This document shows positions 1 through 8,773 of a stretch of 64,000 nucleotides of DNA, piece after piece. The DNA comes from Methylobacter sp. (GTDB lineage Bacteria; Pseudomonadota; Gammaproteobacteria; Methylococcales; Methylomonadaceae), in the NCBI GenBank assembly GCA_030679035.1, contig JAUXTH010000042.1, forward strand, positions 1 to 64,000. Reading direction: 5' to 3'. Numbering within the stretch: position 1 is the stretch's first letter; each line of letters opens with the position of its first letter. The notes under the pieces are model-generated. The model worked only from the letters and a program-made list of their open reading frames with translations, had not been told where the DNA came from and searched no databases. The position numbers were made by a program, and so were the translations under genes.

Positions 1-40
1 ACAATCCATCACAAGCACCCACACAAATTATTTTGATCAG

Positions 41-53
41 GTTTTTAAAGAGC
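41..53 (-). promoter_or_regulatory. boxA-like antitermination element of an rRNA leader
   Basis: Read on the minus strand this is GCTCTTTAAAAAC, followed by a segment containing AATTTGTGTGGGTGCTT. That closely resembles the boxA and downstream leader of gammaproteobacterial 16S rRNA operons. The 16S gene itself would lie off the left edge. Identification rests on recall of the leader sequence and on the promoters just upstream. Confidence 0.75.
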
Positions 54-82
54 GTGGAGCTAAGCCCCGGTTGAGCTGGACA

Positions 83-110
83 ATTATACAGATCCAATTC
101 AACTTGTCAA
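83..110 (-). promoter_or_regulatory. Proximal sigma-70 promoter of an off-window rRNA operon
   Basis: The minus strand carries a perfect TTGACA (110-105) and a perfect TATAAT (88-83) separated by 16 bases, about 30 bases ahead of the boxA element. Two exact consensus hexamers ahead of a leader are typical of stable RNA promoters. Transcription runs leftward out of the window. Confidence 0.8.
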
Positions 111-176
111 CATCCCGTTAACTTTTCTTTTTCTTTCCGTCCCTGTCGGAGCTAGCTAGCCCCTAACAAGCCGCCC

Positions 177-204
177 ATTATAACCCGTTCAGCCCCGCTG
201 TCAA
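177..204 (-). promoter_or_regulatory. Distal sigma-70 promoter of the same rRNA operon
   Basis: A second minus-strand promoter with perfect TTGACA (204-199), a 16-base spacer and perfect TATAAT (182-177). The stretch downstream of the -10 is GC-rich. It lies 94 bases upstream of the proximal promoter, giving a tandem arrangement like rrn P1/P2. Positions 205-361 hold no other feature that I can support. Confidence 0.75.
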
Positions 205-361
205 CTTCCATACCAACTTTATTTTCTATCGACGACACTCAAAGACTTTGCCCTGAAAGGGGCCGAACAATGGGCATCCGTCACCTACAGCTTCAAGCGG
301 TTATTTTTATTGTAAATAATTGACGCACACCCAACATATACCTAAGAGAAACCCACAGGTC

Positions 362-1765
362 TTAGCAAATAGCAACCGTCTCACCCACTCCAGGAATATG
401 CGCATTCCATCCGGAGCGCTTGAAACAGGTTTGCAATGATAACGTCGCCGCCTTTTCGCCATGAATCAAATAAAGTCTCGGCTTGGGCTCCTTAAAGTGC
501 CCGGCCCATTGCAACAACTGACTTTGATCAGCATGAGCGCTTAACGCACCCAGCGTATGCACCTTGGCCGCTACATTGACTTCAGCGCCCAAAATTTTCA
601 AATGCGACCTTTTACCGTCAACAATAGCCCGGCCTAAGGTGCCTTCGGCCTGAAACCCTGCGATGATGATATGCGCATTACGTCGCCATAGGTTGTATTT
701 AAGATGGTGACGGATGCGCCCGCCGTTACACATGCCGCTACCGGCAATAATAATCACGCCACCGGCAATACGGTTGACGGCCATGGACTCTTCGGCTGTC
801 TGCGAATAGATCAACCCCGGCAACCAGGCTTGCCAGCCGCCGGGGGCGACTTTGGTAAATTCAGGATCATCAATATTGAATAAATGTACATTATCGGCGT
901 AGATATTGCTGGCGCTGATTGCCATCGGGCTATCCAGATAAATTTGTTGCTGCGGCAACCCACCCTGACGCTGAATTTTACCCAACCAGTAAATCAGATC
1001 CTGAGTCCTGCCCACGGCAAAAGCCGGAATAATGACATTGCCACCGCTTTCTGCGGCTTCCGCCAATGCAGCACGCAATTCATCCAGAGTGTTTTCCAGT
1101 GGTTTATGGTCGCGATCGCCGTACGTGGATTCGAGCAACAATACATCCGCTTCGGTTAAAACTGTTGGATCACGTAGCAACGGCGAATTCAGGTTGCCCA
1201 AATCACCGGAAAAAACCAGTGTTTTGGTTTTATCTTTGTCGTTGATGTGCAATCGCACAATGGATGAACCGAGTATATGCCCGGCCTCATGAAAAGAAAC
1301 GCTTAGATCGGAAAGTATTTTAGTCTCCACGCCATAAGCTATCGGTTGACGCAACGCCAACAAAGCCTTTACATCCGCCTCTGTATATAAAGGTTCCAGC
1401 AGCGGCTTACCTGCGCGCTCCCTACGCTTGTTTTCCCATTCAGTATCCCGCAATTGCAGATGAGCAGCATCCATTAACATCAATTCCAGCAACGGAAAAC
1501 TAGCCTCAGTCAGAAATACCGAACCCTTGAATCCATCCTTAACCAGCTTGGGCAAGCGTCCGCAATGATCAAGATGGGCGTGAGACAACACCACGGCATC
1601 AATGCCAGCCGGATCAAAGGGAAAATCGGCTTCATTTTGCTTTTCTGTTTCTCTTGAACCCTGAAACATTCCGCAATCCAGCAGAATGCGGCTGGAATCA
1701 GTTTCCAGTAAATAACAGGAGCCGGTAACTTGGCCAGTTGCGCCTAAAAAAGTGAGATTTGCCAT
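362..1765 (-). CDS. Beta-CASP metallo-beta-lactamase fold hydrolase (RNA-processing type)
   Basis: A 467-residue protein of the metallo-beta-lactamase/beta-CASP family, which contains RNA and mRNA 3'-end nucleases of the YSH1/CPSF-73 type. The metal-binding motif HAHLDH is at residues 62-67. A second His lies in EAGHILGSS and an Asp in SGDLGN. The beta-CASP part carries GSGMCNGGR and the C-terminal HTLGALSAHAD block. I chose the ATG at 1765, preceded by AAGGCAAGG and giving the usual MANLTFLGA N-terminus. An in-frame upstream ATG at 1795 would add ten residues. It faces the L,D-transpeptidase gene divergently. The substrate cannot be told from sequence, but soluble nuclease action is likely. 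Confidence 0.88.
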   Translation of the reverse strand: MANLTFLGATGQVTGSCYLLETDSSRILLDCGMFQGSRETEKQNEADFPFDPAGIDAVVLSHAHLDHCGRLPKLVKDGFKGSVFLTEASFPLLELMLMDAAHLQLRDTEWENKRRERAGKPLLEPLYTEADVKALLALRQPIAYGVETKILSDLSVSFHEAGHILGSSIVRLHINDKDKTKTLVFSGDLGNLNSPLLRDPTVLTEADVLLLESTYGDRDHKPLENTLDELRAALAEAAESGGNVIIPAFAVGRTQDLIYWLGKIQRQGGLPQQQIYLDSPMAISASNIYADNVHLFNIDDPEFTKVAPGGWQAWLPGLIYSQTAEESMAVNRIAGGVIIIAGSGMCNGGRIRHHLKYNLWRRNAHIIIAGFQAEGTLGRAIVDGKRSHLKILGAEVNVAAKVHTLGALSAHADQSQLLQWAGHFKEPKPRLYLIHGEKAATLSLQTCFKRSGWNAHIPGVGETVAIC

Positions 1766-1810
1766 GGCCTTGCCTTGTAGTGGGTGAACTTTCATTAAAT
1801 GATGATTGCG

Positions 1811-1862
1811 CTTCTCGGCAACTACTCCTGTGTTGCTCTACCTCCTGCATCCATGCAGTCGT
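1811..1862. repeat. Dispersed 52-bp repeat, copy 1
   Basis: This segment (CTTCTCGGCAACTACTCCTG onward to CATGCAGTCGT) matches 26618-26669 with only a few substitutions. It lies in the divergent spacer between two genes. The function is unknown, and it may be the edge of a decayed element. Confidence 0.6.
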
Positions 1863-1888
1863 CAAAATTTCCTCGAATGATATAGTTG

Positions 1889-3769
1889 ATGTTAAAATCG
1901 CGCTATCATCGAAACGTACAACAAAAGACTGATTATCCTAAATTAAAAGAGGCTTGCCGTACCCCAACCGCAAAACTTAATATCACGAACATTCAGCGAA
2001 GAAATAAATTGAAAAAGACCATAAGACACGCTCTTCCCCGACTGCCAATGTTTCTCTTTTTGGGCCTGCTCTTGGTTCTCCCCACACAGGCCTTGCTTGC
2101 CGAAGAAACAATCAATCAGGAACCCGGCATAGCTCAGGAAATTACCGCGATTATTACGGCAAAACAGCATCCTTTCCTGATGTTGGCCAATTTTCCAAAT
2201 CGTACCGATGATCTTGAGTCTCTCTACAAGATGACAAACCACCAGTTGCTGTGGCTAGGCAACGAGAACTCAGAAAAAAACATCGCCGTTGCGCTCGATC
2301 TATTGGCAAACGCGACCGTCCACGGCTTAAACCCTAAAAATTACGATACCGACACACTGCGGCAAAAACTACAGCCCACCCTAAAGCTCAAGCCGGATGC
2401 GTACAAAGAATCAGCGCTATACGATACGGCACTCAGCATCTCGTTGCTACGCTTTCTGCATGACTTGCATTATGGCAGGGTAAATCCACAAGGCATCAAT
2501 TTTAACTTAAAGTTAAGAGAAAAAAAGCTGATTGACCTGCCCTCGTTAATTAAAAACAGCTTGGCGCAAAACACACTGACTGAATTACTGCTATCGGTTG
2601 AACCTAAGTTAAAGCAATATCAAAAGTTAAAGCAAGCACTGGCTAATTACCGTGAACTTGCCGCGAACGCTCCGCTGTTTAAACTGAATCTCCAAAAAAC
2701 CTTGCATCCCGGCGAGACCCATCCGCAAATTGCCGAGCTACGCCGGTTTTTAAGCACCGTAGGTGACTTACCTGAAGACAAGAAAGTTATCAGTGCGGAA
2801 AAGTCCTCGCTATACACCGACGCTCTCGCTGCCGGCGTTAAGAAATTTCAAAAGCGGCATGGACTTACAACTGACGGACATATCGGAACAAGTTCTGCAG
2901 CCGCACTCAACGTACCCTTAAGCGAACGCGTAACACAAATCGAATTGGCTATGGAAAGGCTACGCTGGTTACCGGAGTTCAATACCGGAGCTTCCATTAT
3001 TGTTAATATCCCAGCCTTCCAATTATGGGCCTTTGATTCAATTGATCAGGCAGATGCCAACATAATCAATATGAGAGTCGTGGTCGGCAACGCACTAAAA
3101 ACCCAAACACCAGTATTGATGGCGGAAATGCACTTTATTGATTTCATGCCTTACTGGAATGTGCCTTACAGCATCATAAAAAAAGAGCTATTGCCCAAGA
3201 TAATTCAAGACAGGAATTATCTTGATAAGGAAAATATGGAAATGGTCTCTGTTTTTCGCGACGGAGAAAAACCTACCGCGCTTAACGAAGAAACAATGAA
3301 TCTGCTCAAAGAAGGCAAGTTAAGGATCAGACAGCGGCCTGGCGGGAAGAATGCCTTAGGCAGAGTGAAATTTATTTTCCCCAATAAGGATGATGTGTAT
3401 TTGCATGATACGCCGGCAAATGCCTTGTTTAGCAAGTCAAGACGGGATTTTAGTCATGGCTGTGTGCGAGTGGCGGACCCTCAAAAACTGGCTGAGTTTG
3501 CACTTAAAAACCAGGATGACTGGAACCCAGAGACCATACAAATCGCCATGAACACGCCCAAAACGCAGCGGGTCATCTTGAAAAAACCGATACCGGTGTT
3601 GTTTTTTTATATCACCGCCTTTTTCGACCAAAATGATAATTTAGAGTTTTACCCTGACATTTATGGTCATGACGCTGTATTGCTGGGAACTCTGAGTAAA
3701 CCGGATGACCTATCGGATCAGTCGATTTTCATCAGCACCAATACTGCGCAGGAAGCGCTAATTAAATAG
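1889..3769 (+). CDS. L,D-transpeptidase, YcbB/LdtD type
   Basis: A periplasmic peptidoglycan transpeptidase that would form 3-3 cross-links between stem peptides. The order is a basic N-terminus, a hydrophobic segment ending in an Ala-rich cleavage site (PTQALLAEE), a helical scaffold region, a PG_binding_1 domain (GVKKFQKRHGLTTDG) and a C-terminal YkuD catalytic domain. The catalytic motif SHGCVRV is at about 3452-3472, with Cys as nucleophile. At more than 600 residues it has the length of the YcbB class, not of the short Ldts. No start has a clear ribosome site: the ATG at 1889 gives a long pre-signal tail, whereas a TTG at 2009 would give a normal signal peptide. Convergent with a YcbK-like endopeptidase gene, a pairing also known in E. 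coli, where the genes are co-oriented. Confidence 0.9.
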   Translation: MLKSRYHRNVQQKTDYPKLKEACRTPTAKLNITNIQRRNKLKKTIRHALPRLPMFLFLGLLLVLPTQALLAEETINQEPGIAQEITAIITAKQHPFLMLANFPNRTDDLESLYKMTNHQLLWLGNENSEKNIAVALDLLANATVHGLNPKNYDTDTLRQKLQPTLKLKPDAYKESALYDTALSISLLRFLHDLHYGRVNPQGINFNLKLREKKLIDLPSLIKNSLAQNTLTELLLSVEPKLKQYQKLKQALANYRELAANAPLFKLNLQKTLHPGETHPQIAELRRFLSTVGDLPEDKKVISAEKSSLYTDALAAGVKKFQKRHGLTTDGHIGTSSAAALNVPLSERVTQIELAMERLRWLPEFNTGASIIVNIPAFQLWAFDSIDQADANIINMRVVVGNALKTQTPVLMAEMHFIDFMPYWNVPYSIIKKELLPKIIQDRNYLDKENMEMVSVFRDGEKPTALNEETMNLLKEGKLRIRQRPGGKNALGRVKFIFPNKDDVYLHDTPANALFSKSRRDFSHGCVRVADPQKLAEFALKNQDDWNPETIQIAMNTPKTQRVILKKPIPVLFFYITAFFDQNDNLEFYPDIYGHDAVLLGTLSKPDDLSDQSIFISTNTAQEALIK

Positions 3770-3818
3770 ATAACGTTTATAGAGGACGATCCAGCTGATT
3801 TTTTAGACTAACGGACTA

Positions 3819-3870
3819 AAGCAAGCTTTGGACTCCAAAAAATATAACTACTGGAGTTCAAAACTTGCTT
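3819..3870. terminator. Long hairpin between convergent genes
   Basis: A 19-base arm (AAGCAAGCTTTGGACTCCA, 3819-3837) pairs with 3852-3870 with only two non-Watson-Crick positions, around a 14-base loop. It lies between the convergent transpeptidase and endopeptidase genes. No T-tract follows on either strand, so it may be a bidirectional terminator or an mRNA-stabilising hairpin. Confidence 0.5.
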
Positions 3871-3980
3871 TGGTCGTTCTGAATATAACGTATTGTGACG
3901 CGTGACTGCGGGGAGTAATTGCGGAGAACACGAGTACCCTTAGGTTTCTTTCGTGAATGCCCTGATTTTAAGCTGAGAAC

Positions 3981-4685
3981 CTAACCAGCCCAGGTTCTAA
4001 CACTGCCGGTATCCAAATGCACAAAATCGGATCTTCCGTAATAACCGACACCGCCACGCTGCATGGCTAGCGCTGCATTTCTAATCCTTCTGGTATCAAG
4101 GCCCTCAATGCGTATATCAATCGCCCTGCCCTGCATGTGCAGACTATTTTTGGCGACGCCATCGCTGTGTTTACGCAAGTCAGCATTGGTGGCCGGCGAA
4201 CGATACCCGGAAACGATATGAAACGGCTTTCTGACTTCGAGAGTATCTTTTAAATCATACAGCTGATCCAACAATGCCGGATCGATGGGATGAACGCTAC
4301 CGTCATGGTAGTCACGGAACAAATGATTGATTTCGTGGAGTGCGTCTTTGATATAACGGCCCTGCTCAAAATAAGTCAGCTTTAACTGGTCGCCGGTATG
4401 GGTGTTATGGAAAGCAAGCACCTTATGAGAGGGTGAGTTCCGATCAAATACATTATAAGTATCTATATTGCGAAAAGTATCTATCTTGTGCGAGAACTTG
4501 TTTGAGGACAAATGCTGATGCAACGTGTCATGAACACGTGACTTGTGGGAAGTGGGCACTGCATGTGAGGTTATATGTTTAGCTTTAGCGTTTGCGACTC
4601 CGATTCCTCCCACCATCAGCAGGGAGCCATAAGCCATATTTTTCAGAAACTTGCGTCGTGCTGAAATAATGTCACTTTCATTCAT
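3981..4685 (-). CDS. DUF882/YcbK-family peptidase with Tat signal (MepK-like)
   Basis: A 234-residue protein of the DUF882 (YcbK) family within the peptidase M15 fold. E. coli MepK cuts 3-3 peptidoglycan cross-links. The N-terminus has a twin-arginine signal (SARRKFLKNMAYGSLLMVGG), so export folded through Tat is expected. The C-terminal half has the zinc motifs HMQGRAIDI and FVHLDTG, preceded by SGYRSPATN. A basic, His-rich linker of about 60 residues separates signal and domain. The start at 4685 places the RR motif ten residues in. It lies tail to tail with an L,D-transpeptidase, so the two may make and break the same bond. This is inference from family knowledge. Confidence 0.88.
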   Translation of the reverse strand: MNESDIISARRKFLKNMAYGSLLMVGGIGVANAKAKHITSHAVPTSHKSRVHDTLHQHLSSNKFSHKIDTFRNIDTYNVFDRNSPSHKVLAFHNTHTGDQLKLTYFEQGRYIKDALHEINHLFRDYHDGSVHPIDPALLDQLYDLKDTLEVRKPFHIVSGYRSPATNADLRKHSDGVAKNSLHMQGRAIDIRIEGLDTRRIRNAALAMQRGGVGYYGRSDFVHLDTGSVRTWAG

Positions 4686-5055
4686 AGTCGGTTCTACTCG
4701 TGTTCATGCTTCGTACGTAATAATACTGATGGTGCCATTCTGATCACTTAACCTTAAATTACTCTTAATTAACCTTAACTATCCCCTATAAAATTATTCC
4801 CCTGACGCTGAATATGTGAACTATTAAGCACTTATTTAAAGCTAATCGGTAAACTATCCATAAATCATCCGTCATCTGTTGGATACAATAGGCATATCAG
4901 CAGTATCGCGGCCTTCCCCACGCGGAAAAACATAAAACCGGCCTTGGTTTTTTTGAATTTGGTCGAATTGGAATTCCGTTGGGCTCTGTCAATCTGTTGC
5001 TATACTGAAGCTGATTTCACTGAACTAAACACTGCACTGCTAATGGACGACACAC
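4686..5055. other. Non-coding spacer with TTAACCTTAA repeats
   Basis: No gene is seen in this 370-base spacer between divergent genes. Positions 4747-4782 are AT-rich and hold reiterated CTTAACCTTAA and TTAATTAACCTTAA words. They could be operator half-sites, but I cannot assign a regulator. The promoters of both flanking genes should lie here. Confidence 0.4.
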
Positions 5056-6348
5056 ATGCGTAAAAAAGCCATTAAACCCTCCGCGTACCTGACCGAAGTC
5101 AAAGCGCTATCGGATCGGATCGTCAAGGCTCAACAGCCGATACGGATACTAGATGCTATTAAATGGGATGATCAAATCAAGCAGGCTTTTTTTGAGGGCA
5201 ACTGCAAAAAATCGCCGATAGTCACGCCGGATTATTATCAAAAACGCCCCTTAGGCTTTGACCCGAACGAAAAGAAACACGAGTTTTACCAGATTGAGCG
5301 CGACTTAATGCGTAAGCTCGGCCAGCTCAACCCGCTCAGCGTGATCATGCGCCGGATATGCAAGGAATACCTGGACGTAGTGCGTATGCTGGAAGCCAGA
5401 GGAAAACCGACCTTCTCCAATATTTCCCAGGAATTATACGGCTCATCCCAGGATGTTTTTCATGTCGGCGACCCGACTATTGCCGATCTGGGCAGCATGA
5501 TGGAAGGAACCCTGTCGCAATTATTACAACTGGATTTCCTGGTCGAGGAACCCAAGACCATCAATGCCAAGGATGCGGTAGACATTCTTAACGAAAAAAT
5601 CCAGGCCGTGTTCCCTGGCGAAGGCCTGCGCGCGATGCTCAGCGACGGTATTGTCGCCGATGCCGCCGCCGGTACCGATTACATCAAACTGCGCACCGAT
5701 GCGCTGTTCAACATGCGCGACCTGCGCGTGCTTGAAGTTCACGAAATATGGGTGCATCTGGGCACTACGCTGAACGGGCTGGCTCAACCTTATTGCACCT
5801 TTCTCGGCAAAGGGCCTCCGTCAGCAACCGTCACCCAGGAAGGATTGGCGGTATTGATGGAAATCTTAACCTTCAGTTCCACACCGAACCGGCTGATGCG
5901 ATTAATCAACCGGGTGCGCGCGATCACGCTGGCTGAAGAAGGCGCGGACTTTATAGACATATTCGATTTCTTTAGAGATAAAGGATTGGACAAGGAAGAA
6001 AGTTATACGCTCAGCAGCCGGGTATTTAGAGGCAGCAGTTCCGACGGCATGCCGTTTACCAAAGACCTGACCTATATCAAAGGCTTCGTGCTGACCTATA
6101 ATTTCATGCGTCTTGCAGTCAACAAGGGCAAACCGGATCGCATCCCGTTGCTGTTTTGCGGCAAAACCATGCTCGAAGATATGAAGGTGCTGGTCGATCT
6201 GGTTGAAGAAGGCACGGTGATTGCGCCGCGCTTTCTGCCGCCGCAGTTCAAAGACCTGATGGGGCTATCGTCCTGGCTGAGTTTCAGCCGCTTCATGTCG
6301 TCAATGAATTTCAAGCAACTGGAACAGGACTACGCCAATGTTTTATGA
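5056..6348 (+). CDS. QEGLA-motif (DUF1704) putative metallopeptidase
   Basis: A 430-residue protein of the TIGR02421/DUF1704 family, often named flavohemoglobin expression-modulating QEGLA motif protein. Its eukaryotic relatives (MATCAP) are zinc tyrosine carboxypeptidases. The signature VTQEGLAVLMEIL is visible near residue 258, and the metal-binding-like HEIWVH lies about 30 residues before it. No signal peptide is present, so it is cytosolic. The start ATG at 5056 follows GGACGACACAC. It stands alone between a long regulatory spacer and a small secreted protein. The bacterial substrate is unknown, and the family name reflects a historical annotation more than a proven role. Confidence 0.85.
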   Translation: MRKKAIKPSAYLTEVKALSDRIVKAQQPIRILDAIKWDDQIKQAFFEGNCKKSPIVTPDYYQKRPLGFDPNEKKHEFYQIERDLMRKLGQLNPLSVIMRRICKEYLDVVRMLEARGKPTFSNISQELYGSSQDVFHVGDPTIADLGSMMEGTLSQLLQLDFLVEEPKTINAKDAVDILNEKIQAVFPGEGLRAMLSDGIVADAAAGTDYIKLRTDALFNMRDLRVLEVHEIWVHLGTTLNGLAQPYCTFLGKGPPSATVTQEGLAVLMEILTFSSTPNRLMRLINRVRAITLAEEGADFIDIFDFFRDKGLDKEESYTLSSRVFRGSSSDGMPFTKDLTYIKGFVLTYNFMRLAVNKGKPDRIPLLFCGKTMLEDMKVLVDLVEEGTVIAPRFLPPQFKDLMGLSSWLSFSRFMSSMNFKQLEQDYANVL

Positions 6349-6454
6349 TGAATCGTCATTTATGAATATAATTGGCGGCACGGGCGATTTCAGCTACAAA
6401 TCTTCCCGCCTTTTATACGGACCACGACAAAAATAATAATTGAAAGGTAAACTG

Positions 6455-6871
6455 ATGAAAACACCAAGACTACTCGCCATTTTTTTTATAGTTTCTTGCT
6501 TTAATATCAGCGCTGCTTACGCCTCAGAGCACCATAGCGGACACAATATGGCCGGCGGTGGCGGTGGTGAAACTGGTTGTTTAAAAGCACAGCTAAACAA
6601 ATTTATGCCCGCCAACCTGGCAACCGTAGCTCCTGGATCAGCATTCTCTTTTTGGGCTTTTAATGTGGAAAAACCAGAGCAAATTAAAGTCACTGTAAAA
6701 TCAATCCCGGTTGAAGTGACTGCGGAAAGCAAAGAAGGTTTTTATCTGGTCAAAGGTAAATTGCCTGCCGAGTTAGTTAATACAGCAGCAAGAATCAATA
6801 TCAAGGTTATTGCCAAAAACCCAAAATGTAATGGCGAAAATGGCTGGCTGGTAAAAATTGCAGAGCAATAG
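6455..6871 (+). CDS. Small secreted protein with His/Met/Gly-rich N-terminus
   Basis: A 138-residue protein that I do not recognise. The ATG at 6455 is chosen because AAAGG lies just upstream and the result is a clean signal peptide ending in AAYASE. The mature N-terminus reads EHHSGHNMAGGGGGETGC, with closely spaced His and Met that could bind a soft metal such as copper (inference). The rest looks like one small beta domain with two Cys, near the start and end, that could form a disulfide. It appears monocistronic. Confidence 0.75.
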   Translation: MKTPRLLAIFFIVSCFNISAAYASEHHSGHNMAGGGGGETGCLKAQLNKFMPANLATVAPGSAFSFWAFNVEKPEQIKVTVKSIPVEVTAESKEGFYLVKGKLPAELVNTAARINIKVIAKNPKCNGENGWLVKIAEQ

Positions 6872-6985
6872 CCGTTATTTTCAGTGGTATCAGCCGATGG
6901 TGTCTGTTGATGCAACAATGGGATAACATAAACGAAAGCTTGTCACCCCACAGTTACATTGAATATTAACTTTTGAGGGCGCTTT

Positions 6986-7780
6986 ATGTCTGAAAATCAG
7001 TCCATTAAGAAATGTGTAGCTTATTGTTTAGCGCAAGGTTTTGACATCAGTGCATTGGCAAGATTGCTGTCGGACTCAACGCTGATAAGGATTATTAAAG
7101 GCGCATTATTGATTGAAGATGATCAATCCTGGTCGATTGTCTTTGCTTATGGCGCCGTTGTGCACTGGAATGTCAGCTTAGAGCAGCAGGCCAAGTTGCA
7201 TCAGTTATTATTGGATCATGCAGAAAACCCGCTAACTTCTCCGGAGGAAGACAACTTCACTTTCGCTCTCGACTGCCCCAGTACCCGTATTATTGAAGAT
7301 CATATTGAAATCGAGTCTTCGGATCCCATTCTGATATTTGCCTTATCCCAAGGCATGGCGCAATCGATTAAGCTGGCCTCCTTTGAAACCAATGCGATCA
7401 CCACCATCAACAACACCAGTTACATTCCCAAGTCATTAGCTGAAAACGGCAGAATCAAGTTAAGCCGCAATAAAATCGCAAAAATCCGCGGACAACTGTT
7501 TTTAACCAAAAGCGACATTATTTTGAATTACGACCTGCTGGATACGCCTGATTTCTTTTGGGAATACCCGGAATATGAGGCCTTTTACGGCATCACCGCA
7601 AAATACCTGGAAATAGTCCCGCGAACCGAGGTATTGTCAAAAAAGCTGGAAACCATCCATGAGTTATTTGAAATGCTGGCAGACGAGCAAAAACACAGAC
7701 ATTCAACAATACTGGAATGGATTATTATCTGGCTGATTGCTTTTGAAATAGGCATGACGATATTCGACAAAATACTCTAA
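6986..7780 (+). CDS. RMD1/YagE (DUF155) family protein
   Basis: A 264-residue protein of the RMD1/DUF155 family. In yeast its members act in meiotic nuclear division and mitochondrial translation; the bacterial role is not known. The family hallmarks are visible: an acidic central part with IIEDHIEIESSDPILIFALSQGMAQS, then LDTPDFFWEYPEYE. A single C-terminal transmembrane helix (IIIWLIAFEIGMTI) ends close to the C-terminus and would tail-anchor it. GAGGG lies ahead of the ATG. It ends 15 bases before rlmJ, so co-transcription is likely. Confidence 0.85.
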   Translation: MSENQSIKKCVAYCLAQGFDISALARLLSDSTLIRIIKGALLIEDDQSWSIVFAYGAVVHWNVSLEQQAKLHQLLLDHAENPLTSPEEDNFTFALDCPSTRIIEDHIEIESSDPILIFALSQGMAQSIKLASFETNAITTINNTSYIPKSLAENGRIKLSRNKIAKIRGQLFLTKSDIILNYDLLDTPDFFWEYPEYEAFYGITAKYLEIVPRTEVLSKKLETIHELFEMLADEQKHRHSTILEWIIIWLIAFEIGMTIFDKIL

Positions 7781-7795
7781 ACAATTAAACCTATC

Positions 7796-8638
7796 ATGCT
7801 CAGCTACCGACACTCCTTTCATGCAGGCAATTTTGCCGACGTTTTAAAACACATCATCCTGATACAAAACCTTGAATACTTAAGAACAAAAGACAAGCCC
7901 TTCTGCTGCATCGATACCCATGCCGGCCCCGGAAAATATGCGCTAGACGGCGACTACACATTAAAAAACCGGGAGTTTGACAACGGCATCGCCAAGTTAT
8001 GGCAACGCAACGACTTACCGGAATGCGTTGCCCACTATGTCAGCCTGATCAAACGTTTTAACAGTACTGACAAATTAACCCGCTATCCCGGATCGCCGTT
8101 AATTGCCAAACAGTTGCTGCGCGACAAAGACCGCCTGTGCTTATTTGAACTGCATACCACCGAAATAAAGTTATTAACCGCCGAAGCCCATAAAGACAAG
8201 CGCATCAGCGTATTTCATGCCGATGGTTTAACAAGCTGTTTGAAATTACTGCCGCCGTTCGAGCGCCGGGGACTGGTGCTGATCGATCCTTCTTATGAAA
8301 TGAAAACCGATTACCAACAAGTCGTTGAATCGCTGATTGCCATGCACAAACGCTTCGCCACCGGCACTTATGCGCTCTGGTATCCGGTCATCGAGCGCAG
8401 CCGCAATCAGAAACTGGAGCGCGCCATTCAAGCGACCGGCATCAAAAATGTACAATTATTTGAGCTGGGCATACGCACGGACAGCGGCGAACACGGCATG
8501 ACCGCCAGCGGCATGATCGTCATCAACCCGCCGTGGACTTTGGCCGCTGAAATGAAGCAGGTTTTGCCTTGGCTGGCCGATGTTCTGGGCAATAACGGCG
8601 AGGGCTTTTACCGAATCCAGACGCTGGTTGAGGAATAG
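7796..8638 (+). CDS. rlmJ: 23S rRNA (adenine(2030)-N6)-methyltransferase
   Basis: A 280-residue RlmJ, which methylates N6 of A2030 in 23S rRNA using S-adenosylmethionine. The N-terminus LSYRHSFHAGNFADVLKH is the family signature. The DTHAGPGKYAL loop forms part of the cofactor site. VLIDPSYE is the catalytic motif, corresponding to the DPPY-type motif of N6-adenine methylases. The length is normal for the family. It follows the RMD1-family gene by 15 bases and precedes a palindromic repeat and glnS. Confidence 0.95.
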   Translation: MLSYRHSFHAGNFADVLKHIILIQNLEYLRTKDKPFCCIDTHAGPGKYALDGDYTLKNREFDNGIAKLWQRNDLPECVAHYVSLIKRFNSTDKLTRYPGSPLIAKQLLRDKDRLCLFELHTTEIKLLTAEAHKDKRISVFHADGLTSCLKLLPPFERRGLVLIDPSYEMKTDYQQVVESLIAMHKRFATGTYALWYPVIERSRNQKLERAIQATGIKNVQLFELGIRTDSGEHGMTASGMIVINPPWTLAAEMKQVLPWLADVLGNNGEGFYRIQTLVEE

Positions 8639-8680
8639 CCTCGTAGCAGCCATTCAATGTATAATTGCAGTTAGAAAAAT

Positions 8681-8733
8681 CACCACGAAGACACGAAGGA
8701 CACGAAGAAATAAACTTCGTGTCCTTCGTGGTG
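8681..8733. repeat. Palindromic intergenic repeat (CACCACGAAG type)
   Basis: A left arm CACCACGAAGACACGAAGG is followed, after an internal ACACGAAGAAATAAA stretch, by CTTCGTGTCCTTCGTGGTG. The arms can form a long stem-loop. It sits between rlmJ and glnS and could end rlmJ transcription or protect its mRNA. Similar CACGAAG palindromes are widespread in environmental bacteria. Confidence 0.75.
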
Positions 8734-8773
8734 AATAAATTGACACAACCTCCCTAATAACAAATACAACCCA

